DNA from: Cryptomeria japonica
Taxonomy: Eukaryota > Streptophyta > Pinopsida > Cupressales > Cupressaceae
Length of the DNA: 64,000 nt
Assembly: GCF_030272615.1 (NCBI RefSeq)
Contig: NC_081413.1
Location: forward strand, 602,454,709-602,518,708
Direction: 5' to 3'
Position 1 is the stretch's first letter. Each line of letters begins with the position of its first letter. Below, piece by piece: positions 44,062-56,246 of the stretch. Position numbers and translations under genes: made by a program. The notes under the pieces are model-generated. The model saw only the letters and a program-made list of their open reading frames with translations. It was not told where the DNA came from and did not search any database.

Positions 44062-45589
44062 TGATAGTTCTGATACATAATATAAGTATAGATCCAATAT
44101 CCAACAAGATGAGAGGGGGGGGGGTGAATCATACAAACTTAATCATCCATAAAAACATCAGATTCAACCTCGATAACATATATATCAGTCATATAACCAA
44201 AAACTATCAAACATGAAAACTCAAAAGCATATGAACAATATAAACCTCATAACACTAGATTTAACGTGGAAACCCAAATAGGGAAAAACCACTGTGGGAT
44301 TTCAGACCCACTAAGAAATATACTCTTCTAGAGTATGCTCGGTTAAAAGCAAATCCTGTTAAAGATTACAAACACATTGCTAGATGTGACCTAGTTAAGG
44401 AATTTCCCTCAGATCTGTTAGGATCTTCACTTTGTTAGAAGTGACCTTGTCAAAGGATTTCAAACACTCAATCAGAATGTCACCTTGTTAGAGGATTTAC
44501 ATATAATACTGTTAAGTCCACTCGGTTAAGAGATTTCCTGTCACTTTCACAAAATAACAGTAATACAATCTGTCTGCAACTTCACATCTAAAATGCTAAA
44601 GTAGATTCCTATTTGTTCAATACAATCTAGACATAGAACTAATCTTGTCTATCTTCTGGGCATCAATACTTTGTTATTCTAACAGGTCTTCAAGCTTTTG
44701 TGCTTGGTAATCACTATGTAGCATGTGCATACACTTGCCCACATGCATTATTTATCAATAGTTTCCTATTTATAAACAATCTTCTAACCACTTAATCTCC
44801 TTGATCACATTTCCCATGATCAATCATACCCATCAGATCTTCAATATTGTCCAGGTTCATTGTATCTTTCAATCTCAAAACGTTTTACCCCACCTTGGAA
44901 TTTGCACATTCACCATGGAACTTGTGTTAGGGTAATGCGGTTCAATATGAGTTGTAGATCTTCCTGCCGACTTTCCATTGCCCTAGATTCGTTAACAAAC
45001 TTCTTCCACAGCTTACCAATCATTGATTTGCTCCAGCTCATCAGCATCATTCATTAAATATCACATGTAAACATTTAATGCATTTTGTTGTAGCTCAGTT
45101 ACAACTCGGTGAATACTAAACTTCACTTGGTAGACATTCTGTCTTCATTAACTGACTGTGATGACCTTAGGGTTTACTGACTAGGTTCCTTAGGGTTTAC
45201 CGACTAGGTTCTTTGCCTGATAACATAGTATAGTATTAACCTTTACATTTTACAACATGTGTATGATGTTAAAATAATCTAAAACATCAAGATCTCATCA
45301 TTATCTGACTCGGTAGAGTTGCCCATTGAATAACTTATCCCCTTATTCATCATATTCTTTCCTTTGTCTTTACCGACTTTTTTATAATCTTCATATCATA
45401 CTTCTCAAGATATGGTAGCATCATACTGAATTAAAAAATCAATTTCTTGACATCAATGACAAAATAATAATATCAAGATAGTAAAACATCTTTAATCAGT
45501 TATGTCCATAATCATCAACAACCTTCTCAATATTCTTATTGAAATGTCAACAATCTTTCATTGTCTGTTATAATGTAATATTGCCAACA
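44062..45589 (-). repeat. Copia D 3' LTR
   Basis: The plus strand begins TGATAGTTCTGATAC and ends ATATTGCCAACA. 1528 bp; contains a G-run near 44117 and the degenerate AACAAGG/CCTTGTTAG units. Confidence 0.94.
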
Positions 45590-46084
45590 ATCTCCCCCTT
45601 TGGCATTGATGGCAAAACCAATTGATTTGACCTTTAAAAGATTCAGATTGCTGTGATTCTGAAACGCTTGAAATGCTCTCCCCCACACATCAGACTTCTC
45701 TTCTATTTTCAGTTTTTATTTCAATCTGTAGTCTTTTCTCAGTCTTCTCCCATATATTCTCAGTCTTCTCCCCCTTGGTAGGTCTTCTCCTTCTTGGTAG
45801 GTCTTCTCCCCCTTGGTAGGTCTTCTCCCCTTTGACAACAATGCCAAAAAGAAAAGAACTAAAACATAATTTGTTTCTGTAAGAAGTTATTTCCTATTGT
45901 TGTGTATCAACACAGTCATGGTCAGAGCATTTGTCTTCAATTCTTGTTCCCTATATTATTCCCTGTATTATTGCAGTATTAATTCCAGTACACTTTCAGA
46001 AAAAAAACATTCTAAAGTGTATCACTCTAGCATCAAATCCCCAAAAGATATTCAATAGAGTCATCGAAGTGATGCTTTCATCGG
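45590..46084 (-). other. Copia D 3' non-coding region with PPT and purine-block repeats
   Basis: The plus strand starts with ATCTCCCCCTTTGG (PPT reversed). At 45730-45835 there is a short array of TTGGTAGGTCTTCTCCCCC units, three to four copies. Confidence 0.75.
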
Positions 46085-48238
46085 TCAGTGAGTAAAAGAT
46101 AGGGGTAGGACCCCTAACTTACTTTTGAGATATTCAAAAGTGTCCTTTGGTAGTGGCTTGGTGAAGATATCAGCTATTTGCTCCTTTGTGTTAACATATT
46201 CCAACACCACTTTTTTCTCTTGAGCTTCTTCTCTAAGATAATGATATTTGATAGATATGTGCTTTGTCTTAGAGTGCATAACAAGAATCTTTGAAATATT
46301 AATGGCACTAGTATTATCACAGAATATAGTTACTGGCTTGGTAACTTTCTCATTTATACCTTCCAATAGTTGTTTGATCCATGCAATGTTGGTACAATTC
46401 AGTGCTGCAGCAACATATTCAGCTTCGGCTATTGACTGAGAAACACACCCTTGTTTCTTGCTAAGCCAACTCACTAGTCTTTCTCCTAAGAAGAAAGCTC
46501 CTCCACTTGTGCTTTTTCTATCATCAATGTTGCCTGCCCAATCAGCATCAGTATAAACTTTTAAATCAAAATCATTTCCTTTCTGATATACTAAGCCATA
46601 ATCTTCAGTGCCTTTTAAGTATCTAAAAATTCTTTTGATTGTCGTCATGTGTATTTCCTTAGGATCTGTAGAGAATCTTGCAACAATACCTACTGCATGT
46701 GCTATATCTGGCCTGCTATGAATAGCATATTGCAACTTTCCAATCATAGATCGGTAAAGTGTCTCATCAATAGATGCAGATTCATCATTCTTTGATAGTT
46801 TACAATTGGTAGTCGTAGGAGTACTTACTGGTTTTGAATCCTCCATTCCAAATTTCTTCAAGATTTCCTTTATGTACTTGGATTGAGTAATGAAAATCTC
46901 ATTTTTCATTTGCAGTATCTGTAAACCTATAAAATACTTTATCTCACCAATTAATGACATCTCAAATTCTTTGCTCATTTCATTTCCAAAGTTCTTGCAT
47001 AAAGAGTCATTTCCCCAAAATATAATATCATCAACAAATATGGCTGAGATTAGTATTCCATTTTCATCATTCTTCATGTACATGTTGTTGTTCTCACTTG
47101 TCCTTATAAAACCAATCTTAATCAAATAAGAGAGCAATCTTTCATACCATACTCTAGGTGCTTGTTTCAGACCATATAGAGCTTTGTTCAATTTACATAC
47201 CTGATCTTTATCATTGTCTTCAACAAATCCTTTAGGTTGTTCAATGAAAACTTCTTCTTCTAATATTCCATTCAGAAATGCAGATTTGACATCCATTTGA
47301 TATACCTTGAAGTTTTTGAAAGCACCATATGCCAACAATGTTCTTACTCCTTCAAGTCTAGCAACAGGTGCAAAAGTCTCACCATAATCAATTCCTTCTT
47401 CTTGGGCATAACCTTTGCAAACTAATCTTGCTTTGTTCTGAATGACCTCACCTTTTTCATTTAGCTTGTTTTTGAAGATCCACTTTGTACCAATTACATT
47501 TTTGTCCTTCGGTCTTGGGAACAGTGTCCATGTGTCATTCTTCTTGATTTGATCAATCTCTTCTATCATAGCATTTATCCAATCTTCACTGTTAAATGCC
47601 TCTTTCACAATTCTCGGTTCAAATTCAGATATCAAACATGTGTTATGTCTCAGTTTGTTCCTTGTCATCACTGGATCATCCTTATCTCCTATAATCTGAC
47701 TTGGTGCATGGTGTCTTCTAACATACTTGGCTAATACAGGCTCGGTAGGCTCTGTATGATCTTCTTCATCACTCGGTAACTGGATTTTTTCTTCATTTTC
47801 TTCAACAGTTATCTCGGTAGAACTTCTCAGTTGCACATAGACAAATTCATCATAGTCTTCTGGTTCTTTGGAATTCCCTTCATCAATTCTTTCTGCAAAT
47901 TCATCAATTTTCACATTTGCACTTTCTACTATTTTGTTAGATGATTTGATCAGACATTTAAATGCTTTGCTTCTAGAAGAATATCCTAGAAATTTTCCTT
48001 CTTCACTTTTCTGATCAAACTTGCCATTTCTATCATCTTTATGAACATAGCATTTACTTCCAAAGATCTTAAAATAACTTACATTAGGTTTCTTGCCATA
48101 CCATATTTCATAACGTGTCTTCAAAGCACCTTTCTTCAATTGAACTCGGTTCAAGGTGTAAACAGCTATACTTATTGCTTCTCTCCAAAATGTTTGTGGA
48201 ACCTTCTTCTCAATCATTAGTGTTCTAGCACAATCCAC
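46085..48238 (-). CDS. Copia D pol, open segment (integrase C-terminus, RT, RNase H; 717 codons)
   Basis: Open from [20 protein letters not shown], which is an internal Met rather than the true start, to [20 protein letters not shown] and a stop at 46085. Order: integrase C-terminal part to about residue 90, acidic linker, RT ([49 protein letters not shown]) with catalytic FVDD at residues 401-404 (47027-47038), RNase H ([33 protein letters not shown]). No break in 2.15 kb. The frame is continuous upstream into the integrase except for a TAG replacing a Gln codon just before NGIAERR. Confidence 0.93.
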   Translation of the reverse strand: MDCARTLMIEKKVPQTFWREAISIAVYTLNRVQLKKGALKTRYEIWYGKKPNVSYFKIFGSKCYVHKDDRNGKFDQKSEEGKFLGYSSRSKAFKCLIKSSNKIVESANVKIDEFAERIDEGNSKEPEDYDEFVYVQLRSSTEITVEENEEKIQLPSDEEDHTEPTEPVLAKYVRRHHAPSQIIGDKDDPVMTRNKLRHNTCLISEFEPRIVKEAFNSEDWINAMIEEIDQIKKNDTWTLFPRPKDKNVIGTKWIFKNKLNEKGEVIQNKARLVCKGYAQEEGIDYGETFAPVARLEGVRTLLAYGAFKNFKVYQMDVKSAFLNGILEEEVFIEQPKGFVEDNDKDQVCKLNKALYGLKQAPRVWYERLLSYLIKIGFIRTSENNNMYMKNDENGILISAIFVDDIIFWGNDSLCKNFGNEMSKEFEMSLIGEIKYFIGLQILQMKNEIFITQSKYIKEILKKFGMEDSKPVSTPTTTNCKLSKNDESASIDETLYRSMIGKLQYAIHSRPDIAHAVGIVARFSTDPKEIHMTTIKRIFRYLKGTEDYGLVYQKGNDFDLKVYTDADWAGNIDDRKSTSGGAFFLGERLVSWLSKKQGCVSQSIAEAEYVAAALNCTNIAWIKQLLEGINEKVTKPVTIFCDNTSAINISKILVMHSKTKHISIKYHYLREEAQEKKVVLEYVNTKEQIADIFTKPLPKDTFEYLKSKLGVLPLSFTH

Positions 48239-49273
48239 AATAGATTTGTTTCTTCTTTCAGCTATTCCATTCTATTGTGGAGTTCTTGATGTAGAGACTT
48301 GTCTTTTAATACCATGATCATTGCAAAATAGGTTGAACTCATCAGATGTGAACTCTCCTCCTCTATCTAATCTAAGACATTTCAGTTGTCTTCCTGTATC
48401 ATTTTCAACTCTAGCCTTGTACCATTTAAACATTTGAAAAGCTTCTGATTTTTCTTTTAAAAACATTACTAACATCATCCTTGAATAATCATCCACAAAT
48501 AATATGAGATACTTATCACCATAATAACTTTGAACTTTCATAGGACCACAAAGATCAGTGTGCACAAGATCTAAAATTCCTTTCAAAGTGTAGGACTTAC
48601 TTGTAAAGCTTGATCTTGTCATCTTACCCATCTGGCATCCTCAGCACATAGCATTCTCAGGTTTTTCAAGACTCGATAGACCTCTTACTCGGTGCTTCTT
48701 ACTTATCTTGATCAGATTATTGTGAGTTGAGTCAAGGTGAAATGTATTACCTTTTGTTTGTGTCCCGGTAGCAGCTAACTTTCCATTCTTGTCATGAACT
48801 TTGACAATTCCTTTCTGAAATTCTATTCAGTAACCTGTGTTATTTAGCTATGCTACACTCAAAAAATTGTATTTCAAACCTTCAACCCAATAAACATCAT
48901 TGCATCTTGCATTATCAAGAAGTGTTATAGATCCTTTACCTCTTACCGAACATGCCGCATCATTACCAAATCTAACATAGCCTCCATCATAATCTTCTAA
49001 CATAACAAACTTGTGTTTATCTCCTGTCATATGATGTGAGCATCCACTATCTATAATCCAAGAATCATTAGTGTTTATGTGAGATATTAGGGCTTTTTCT
49101 TCATACCTTTCTTCATCTGATCCATCCTTGATAGCCACATAAACAACTTCCTCTGTATCAATCTCATCTAATTTATCATCTTCAGATTCCTCATCAGCAA
49201 TTAAGCATGTCTTTCTATCTTTTCTTCTGAAGTCTCGGTGTCCTCTGTAATGGTTATCTCTCTGTCTGTCATC
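48239..49273 (-). pseudogene. Copia D protease, pre-integrase remnant and integrase core
   Basis: Same frame as the 717-codon segment. Protease IDSGCSHHMTGDKHKF. The pre-integrase zinc region is missing: compared with B an in-frame 69-bp stretch is gone near 48728, flanked in B by short ATAA repeats, so FHLDST runs straight into NNLIKIS. The integrase acidic residues HTDLCGP and LRLDRGGEF are intact. Stops: TAG at 48848 region (SVA then stop), TAG at 48806 region, TGA at 48645 region, and TAG in PQ.NGIAER at 48265-48271. Confidence 0.88.
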
Positions 49274-50199
49274 TCAGTAATCTCTCTTTTCAGTAAAATC
49301 TTTGTCAGGACAGTTAGAAGCCATATGTCCAATCTTATAACAATTGAAACATTTCAAAGGTAGTTTTCCTTTATACTTACCTTTGCCTCTCGGTAACCTT
49401 TTGGCCAATAGTGCTTCAAACTCTTCTTGCTTTCTGATTTCTTCATACAGTTTGTGTACCGCCTCCATGTTCTTCCAAAATCTTTCACTTGCTCCACTAT
49501 GATCTCCTTCAGAGTACTTATACTTTCTTTCATTGTAATCATTAGATTCATTCAGATGAAAAGAACTAAATGCAGATTCAACTTTATTTACCGATGACCC
49601 ACTATTATCAAAATTACTTAACTCAAATGCATGTAGCTTACCAATAGTAGCATCCAAGGAAATTGGCATATTAGGTACAGACCTCAATCATTGATTGCAG
49701 AGAATCAGATTGCATAGGCAGGTAGAAGGGTTCTTAACAACTTACTTCTCACATCCTTTTCTTCAATAGTTCCTCCTTCTCCTTTGATTTGATTTACAAT
49801 CTCCTTTAGTCTTGTATTGTACTGGGTTATGTTCTCACCTTCATTCATCCTCATAGATTCAAGTTGTCCTCTTAAACTATCAACTTTTGCTCTTTGAACA
49901 TGTTCATCTCCTCCATATACAGATATGAGCTTAGTCTGCATTGCCTTTGCATCATTGCAGCCTTCTAGATCATTAAACTCAGAATCGGTCAATGCAGATG
50001 TTATTTCAATCATTACTTGAATATGTTCTTGCTTCACCTTTATCTCTTCCATAGTCAATGGATAGGTGCTCGATGCAACAAAATCATTCTCTAGATAGTA
50101 TATAGCATATTCTCCAACTCCTGATAGATGTAGCTTCATCCTTTTCTGCCATGTAGAGAAACTTGACTTATTCATCTTAGGTGCATCCCTCTTATACAT
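49274..50199 (-). pseudogene. Copia D gag
   Basis: Starts MYKRDAPKMNKSSFSTWQKR. Body as in B (LEGCNDAKAMQTKLISVYGG). A CGA-to-TGA change and a 1-bp deletion near 49690-49705 split it into two open frames. The zinc knuckle CFNCYKIGHMASNC (about 49320-49360) is complete here. A TGA at 49271-49273 ends it before the protease. Confidence 0.9.
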
Positions 50200-50249
50200 C
50201 TTTGGATCTTTAACTCAAGTGCCTTTAAACTTTCCTTTCGGAGTCCAAA

Positions 50250-50261
50250 TCTCTGATACCA
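50250..50261 (-). promoter_or_regulatory. Primer binding site of copia D
   Basis: The minus strand TGGTATCAGAGA next to the 5' LTR, one base off the canonical initiator tRNA-Met site. Confidence 0.88.
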
Positions 50262-50263
50262 AT

Positions 50264-51774
50264 TGATAGTTCTGATACTTAATATAAGTACAGATCCAAT
50301 AGCCAACAAGATGAGAAGGGGGGGGGGTGAATCATACAAACTTAATCATCCATAAAAACATCAGATTCAACCTCGGTAACATATATATCAGTCATATAAC
50401 CAAAAACTGTCAAACATGCAAACTCAAAAGCATATGAACAATATAGACCACATAACACTAGATTTAGCATGGAAGCCCAAATAGGGAAAAACCACTATGG
50501 GATTTCGGACCCACTAAGAAATATACTCTTCTAGAGTATGCTTGGTTAAAAGAAAATCCTGTTAAAGATTACAAACACATTGCTAGATGTGACCCGGTTA
50601 AGGGATTTCCCTCAAATCTGTTAGGATCTTCACTTTGTTAGAAGTGACCCTGTCAAAGGATTTCAAACACTCAATCAGAATGTCACCTTGTTAGAGGACT
50701 TACATATAAGACTGTTAAGTCCACTCGGTTAAGAGATTTCCTATCACTTTCACAAAATAATAGTAATACAATCTGTCTGCAACTTCACATCTAAAATGCT
50801 AAAGTAGATTCCTATTTGTTCAATACAATATAGACATAGAACTAATCTTGTCTATCTACTGGGCATCAATACTCTATTATTGTAACAGGTCTTCAAGCTT
50901 CTATGCTCGGTAATCACTATGTAGCATCCCTGTGCATACACTTGCCCGCATGCATTGTTTATCAATAGTTTCCTATTTATAAACAATCTTCTAACCACTT
51001 AATCTCCTTGATCACATTTCCCATGATCAATCATAGCCATCCGATCTTCAATCTTGTCCAGGTTCATTGTATCTTTCGATCTGAAAATGTTTTACCTGGC
51101 CTTGGAACTTGTGTTAGGGTAATGTGGTTCAGTCTGAGTTGTAGATCTTCCTGCTAACTTTCCATTGCCTTAGATTCATTAACAAACTTCTTCCACGGCA
51201 CCAATCATTGATCCGTTCCAGCTCATCAACATCATTCATTAAATATCACATGTAAACATTTAATGCATTATGTTGTAGCTCGGTTACAACTCGGTGAATA
51301 CTAAACTTCACTCGGTAGACATTTTGTCTTCATTAACCGACTGCGATAACCTTAGGGTCTACCGACTATGTTCCTTAGGGTTTACCGACTAGGTTCTTTG
51401 CTTGATAACATAGTATAGTATTAACCTTTACATTTTACAACATATGTATGATGTTAAAACAATCTAAAACATCAAGATCTCATCATTGTCTAACTCGGTA
51501 GAGTTGCCCATTGAATAACTTATCCCCTTATTCATCATATTCTTTCCTGTGTCTTTACCGACTTCCTTCTAATCTTCATATCATACTTCTCAAGATACGG
51601 CAATATCATACTGAATTATAAAATCAATTTCTTGACATCAATGACAAAATAATAATATCAAGATAGTAAAACATCTTTAATCAGTTATGTCCATAATCAT
51701 CAACAACCTTCTCAATATCCTTATTAAAATGTCAACAATCTTTCATTGTCTGTTATAATGTAATATTGCCAACA
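50264..51774 (-). repeat. Copia D 5' LTR
   Basis: Pairs with 44062-45589; 1511 bp. TATA word TATAAATA on the minus strand at plus 50974-50981. Followed by CCTGC at 51775-51779. Confidence 0.94.
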
Positions 51775-52200
51775 CCTGCAACTTGAAAAAGGGTGTCTAG
51801 GTGGCTATATAGGATTTTTCCTTAGTCAAACCCCTTGTTTTTACTTATTTCCACCAAACTCTAAGGGAGAGGTATAAACCAATTGTCAATCGGTGATCTC
51901 CTATTATTCTTCAATGTCTTCAAAGCTCTCAATGGATGTTCAAAATGCTTGATGTAGAATTTATGGATGCTTGATTTGCTGTTGTAGACCTCATAAAACT
52001 TGCACTTTCACTGCATAAGAAGTTGTTTCAATAGCTAGATCTTAGATCTTCAAATGAGGAAAGAAAAGGGTTTATGTAGAAAACCCAAACTTTTTTTGAG
52101 TCATAGGCCGACTTAGGAATGATATTTTTTGACAATCTCTTGGATTTGAATATTAAAATACTACCAAAACATTCTCTCAAAATTTAGGGGGAAAAAGTCG

Positions 52201-52226
52201 GGACCATGTTGGTACCAACATGGTCC
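52201..52226. repeat. 26-bp perfect palindrome
   Basis: Left arm GGACCATGTTGGT, right arm ACCAACATGGTCC, no spacer. Flanked by GGGGAAAAAGTCG on the left and AACTTTTTCGC on the right, which extend the pairing loosely. The word ACATGGTC recurs once more at about 52231-52240. Confidence 0.9.
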
Positions 52227-52563
52227 AAACACATGGTCTAACCAACTTTTTCGCTAAATTTTGGGGGAAGCAAGATATTGTGATTTTAAAGAGAAATCGA
52301 GGAGTATTTGGAAATTTGAGATCTTTTGATATGTGAAATTGAACCTTGAAGATAGAAATAGGACATAATTAGGGTATTTGATGAAATGATTAATTGGGAG
52401 ATAAAATTAAAAGGGGCACACTTAGGGTAAGGCCCCAATTTTATGATGTGTAGAGGGATAAGAGGAAGCTTTAGATTTAATTAGATTAATTAATTAAATT
52501 ATTAAAGAGAATTTGAAAATGCAAGATGCAAACACACTAAGGCGGGTGCTAACCTAAGCGTGG

Positions 52564-52594
52564 AATTGTACCACCCAATTAAGGGTGTACAATT
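52564..52594. other. Imperfect hairpin
   Basis: AATTGTACCACCC and GGGTGTACAATT form a 12-pair stem with one bulged base around a 5-6 base loop. Confidence 0.6.
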
Positions 52595-52624
52595 TATAAT
52601 GCTATAGTGGTGTCATAGTTAATC

Positions 52625-55082
52625 AAGCAAAATTGCAGACTTATAGAGTTCAATTTGAAGGATTGAAGATGAAGGAAGAAGAACAAATTACAGAATATTT
52701 TCTAAGAGTGGATGAAGTTGTCAATGCTATCAGAGGACTCAATTAAGAGGTTAAGGATGTTGTGATCATGAAGAAGGTGTTAAGATATCTACCCTCTAGG
52801 TATGACTCAAAATTCTCTACTATTGAAGGAGCTAAGGATCTAGATAAACTTACTATGGATGAATTGTCTGGATCCCTTTCTGCATATGAAATGAGAATAG
52901 GAATAGGTGATATATCAAAGAGAGAAGCAGATTTCAAGGCTATTGAGGTGGAAGATTCTAAGATTGACCATGAAGAGGCCAAATTTGTAAGGAAATTAAA
53001 AAGAGGATCAGGAAAGTACAAAGAAACATAAATGTAGAAACATAAAGGAAATTGTAAATCAATCAAAATTTCCTAATTATAAGAAAGGAAAGAACTAGAA
53101 GAGTCTATATTCCAAAGAAGATAGTGGTGCCTCTGATGTTGAAAGTGATGCAAAAGATGTCACTAAACCTCAAAATGGAGAGCATTTATTCATGGAAATT
53201 GCTAAGGTTAAGTTTGAAAAAAAATGGTAACGATGAAGAGAAAGAAGTTGAGGTTGATTTGGAAGGGGAACTAATTTCTACCTTAAGTGAACTAGACCTT
53301 GCAAGAACAAAGAACCAAAAATACAAAAAAAAGATTGAGGAATTTGAATCACTAATCATCAGTCTGAAAAGACAAATTAAAGAAGAAAAGAAGATAGAGG
53401 ATACTTTGATAGAAAAATTATAGGCCAAAGAAAAAGAATGTGAGCTACTTGAGGCTAGGATAGTACATCTAAATAAATATGAAAAAAACATTAAAGCCTT
53501 GGATAACATGTTGAGTAAACAATGAAAATCTAATATCTTGACTGGACTAGGCTATGAGAAGGGATAGTGTTCTAAAAGAACTGTGACAAATAAGAAAAAA
53601 TGCAAAGCCAAAATTAGTGATGTCTTTGTAAAAGTTGAAAGTAACGGGAAAGGTGAAGAGAAGATTCAACCAGCTACAGAAAAGGAGGATATGGCAACTA
53701 ACAAGAAATTTGAAAACAAGGAAACTGAGGGATTTATTGATTTTATTAGTAAGAAGAGAAGATCCACAATATCACCTCATGTTAGGAAACAACAAGCATT
53801 CAGAAGATCCACAAGATCAACTCCTTCCAGGAAACAACAAGAATTTAGGTTCAATAACTCTTTTCTTGGCTATTGTTTCTCTTGTAGTAAATTTGGTCAT
53901 AAGGCAGTAGATTGCAAACTTAATATGAGAAGAAATACTTTCATATGTCAGAATTCATTTGCACCTCTTGTTGATTTTACAAAAGTATGTTATAAATGTA
54001 GCAACCTTGGTCATATAGAAATTTTTTGTAGAAGTGGTATTATTTCTCCAAAATAAGAAATGAAAATGAATACTCATGAAAAAGGAGAAAAGGAAACTAA
54101 ATCTGATATAGATCAGAAGAAAGAAACTAGAAGGGAATGGAAGGTGAAGAAGGAAGAGCAGGAGGTAGAGAAGTCTCTTCTTGTCCAGGTCATGTTCATG
54201 CATAAGATGAGAATGATACATGGTATGTTGACAACGACTTCTCAAATCATATGACAAGTGATAAGAGTAAATTTCTCTCATTAAAATAGAACTACAAAGG
54301 AATTGTAATATTTGGCTCATATGACATTGCTACCATAATTGGAAAAGGTTCAATCGGTTTTGATAATGGAAGGACAATAATGCAAAATGTCTTCTATGTT
54401 AAAGGTCTCGAACATAATTTTCTTAGTGTCAGTCAAATGTGTGATAATGGATATAATGTGGTATTCCATAAGAAAGGATGTGATATCAAGAAAACTACAA
54501 GAGTAATTGTTGATGCACATAGAACAGATGGAAATTTATATATACTTAAAAAGATCAAAGAAAGGAATGGATCCAAATATCTTATGAGTCAAAAGGATGA
54601 AAGCTATCTATGGCATAAAAGGTTGGGACATATGAACTTTGACAGTCTTGTCAAAATTAGTTCAAAGAAGGTTGTAAAAGGTATGTCTGCTATCACAAAT
54701 CCATCAAACACTATATGTAGATATAGTCAAATTTGCAAGAAAACAAAGGTGACCTACAAGACTAAAAAGTACTCAACTACAAGACCACTTGAGCTGATAC
54801 ACACTAATTTATGTGGACCCATGAGAATAAAAGGTTGGAATGGTGAATGATGTTGCATGTTGTTCATAGATGGCTTCACTAGAATGACTTGGGTGTGCTT
54901 CTTGAAAGAAAAATCATAAGCATTTGATAAATTTAGAACTTTTAGGCCTATGATTGAAAATGAGATGAATCTACAATTGAAATGTTTAAGGTCTAACAAA
55001 GGAGGAGAATTCACATCAGAAGAATTTGAGGATTACTATGAAAAACATGGTATAAAAAGACAACTCTTTGTAGCAAGAACCT
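52625..55082 (+). pseudogene. Copia F fragment: gag, protease, pre-integrase and integrase start
   Basis: Related to copia C. Gag (FEGLKMKEEEQITEYFLRVD; LDKLTMDELSGSLSAYEMR), charged coiled-coil-like region (53240-53510), two zinc knuckles CFSCSKFGHKAVDC and CYKCSNLGHIEIFC (53868-54030), a decayed protease (VDNDFSNHMTSDKSKF), pre-integrase (YLWHKRLGHMNFDSLV) and integrase. Both readable catalytic Asp codons are Asn: HTNLCGP and LRSNKGGEF, each a G-to-A change. It stops at VART (55082), where an unrelated minus-strand sequence begins. No LTR found. Confidence 0.88.
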
Positions 55083-56246
55083 TGTTCTGATTAATTAAAA
55101 AAATAGGTTTTCAGGACCCGAAACCTTTACAACATAGCTAGAGAAAAAGCACTGAGAAGAACAGTACAAAAGAGACTGCAAACATAAAGACTAGCCAAAA
55201 GACCAGCGAACAGAAAGAACAGCTTAACAAAAAAATAGCAAAGAAACAGGGAAGGCGCTACACATCAATTTTCTTTAGCAGATCCTCCACCTTTGTCACC
55301 AGCTCGCCATAGGTGGCCCCGATAGCTTTCAGGTCTTCCAGATCCTTGTTTGGTTTCTTATCCTTCCTCTTGCCTCTGGTGCGGGTTTTGGGACCTTGAG
55401 CTTCCCCTATTCCTTCAGCTTCCAGTTCTAAGTCCTGGATTTCCTTTTCGTCATCCATCTTGTTGATGAGGGTGTGGGTGTTGTTGGCCGAAATCTTCAA
55501 GATACTTAGGCTTTGTTCAGCAATGTTCTTCAGGCACTCCTCAATTTTATCAACTTTGGTAATAGTGTCTGAGAGGGTTTTTTCGCTAGTGTCTGCAAGG
55601 CTTTTTCTGTCCAGCATATCCTTTTCAATCTTCTCAAACCTGGGGTTGAAAGAATCTCTGATGTCTTTGGCTTTGGTAATGGTGTTTTTTGGGTCCTCAA
55701 TATAGTCGGCCATTATGTTCCCCTCCCCTATATTAATGGTTTCCAGAATCAAGACTCTATTACAGAGTTTCTTGTATTCATCCACAGCTTTCTTGTAACC
55801 ATTAATGAGCCACTCCATTGTTTCCATGAAACCATGCAAGCCCTCAGGAGGAGGGCCGGATGAGGGAGCAACTTTTCCAGGGGTAACCTGTTCTTCTTTG
55901 GGGATGTGGAGGGCGGAAATTGTGTCGGTAGCACTGAGAGTCTCTTTCATAGTCTCCTTTTCCAGGCTGTGCTTAGCTTCTAGGGTCTTTTCTTGCTTGT
56001 CAGCTACTAGCTCCTTACCAGTCTCCTCTTTTTTCTTGTGCTTTTTCTGGGTCTAGGTGTGGATTTTTGTTTTCTTCTTCAGCAGCCCTTTAGTGTTCTC
56101 CTTCTCAGAATCATCTGAGGCCTCCCCTTTTGAAGAGATGCTGATCAAGGGTTTTCTTTGAGGCTTTTTACCCTTAGTTGAAGAGGATCTTGTTTTTCTG
56201 TATTTCCTCTTCTTCCCACTTTCATACTCTGAGTCATCAAAACTAT
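55083..56246 (-). pseudogene. Unidentified lysine/glutamate-rich ORF with 3' UTR, inserted into copia F
   Basis: The minus-strand frame runs from the right-hand junction (DDSEYESGKKRKYRKTRSSS) through one TAG near 56054 and a 230-codon open stretch (55950-55258: GFMETMEWLINGYKKAVDEY; DKIEECLKNIAEQSLSILK; RTRGKRKDKKPNKDLEDLK) to a TAG at about 55258. The protein is charged and probably coiled-coil. A 170-bp 3' UTR follows, ending ACCTATTTTTTTAATTAATC. I do not recognise it. A LINE ORF or a retrocopied host gene are possibilities. The 5' part is cut off by the LTR at 56247. Confidence 0.45.

Larger units (their letters stand above)
44062..51774 (-). mobile_element. Copia D: complete 7.7-kb Ty1/copia element, the best preserved in the window
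   Basis: 5' LTR on the right (50264-51774), 3' LTR on the left (44062-45589), PBS 50250-50261, PPT at 45590-45603, TSD CCTGC. It is the same family as copia B: proteins match almost residue for residue. It keeps a 717-codon open pol segment. LTR copies differ by a few per cent by eye, so it is not a fresh insertion. Confidence 0.96.
51780..52624. other. Unidentified sequence right of copia D, with palindromes
   Basis: No gene. It has a TATATAGG word near 51807, a 26-bp perfect palindrome at 52201-52226 and an imperfect hairpin at 52564-52594. It may be non-coding sequence of another retroelement, since copia F coding starts abruptly at about 52625. Confidence 0.45.
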
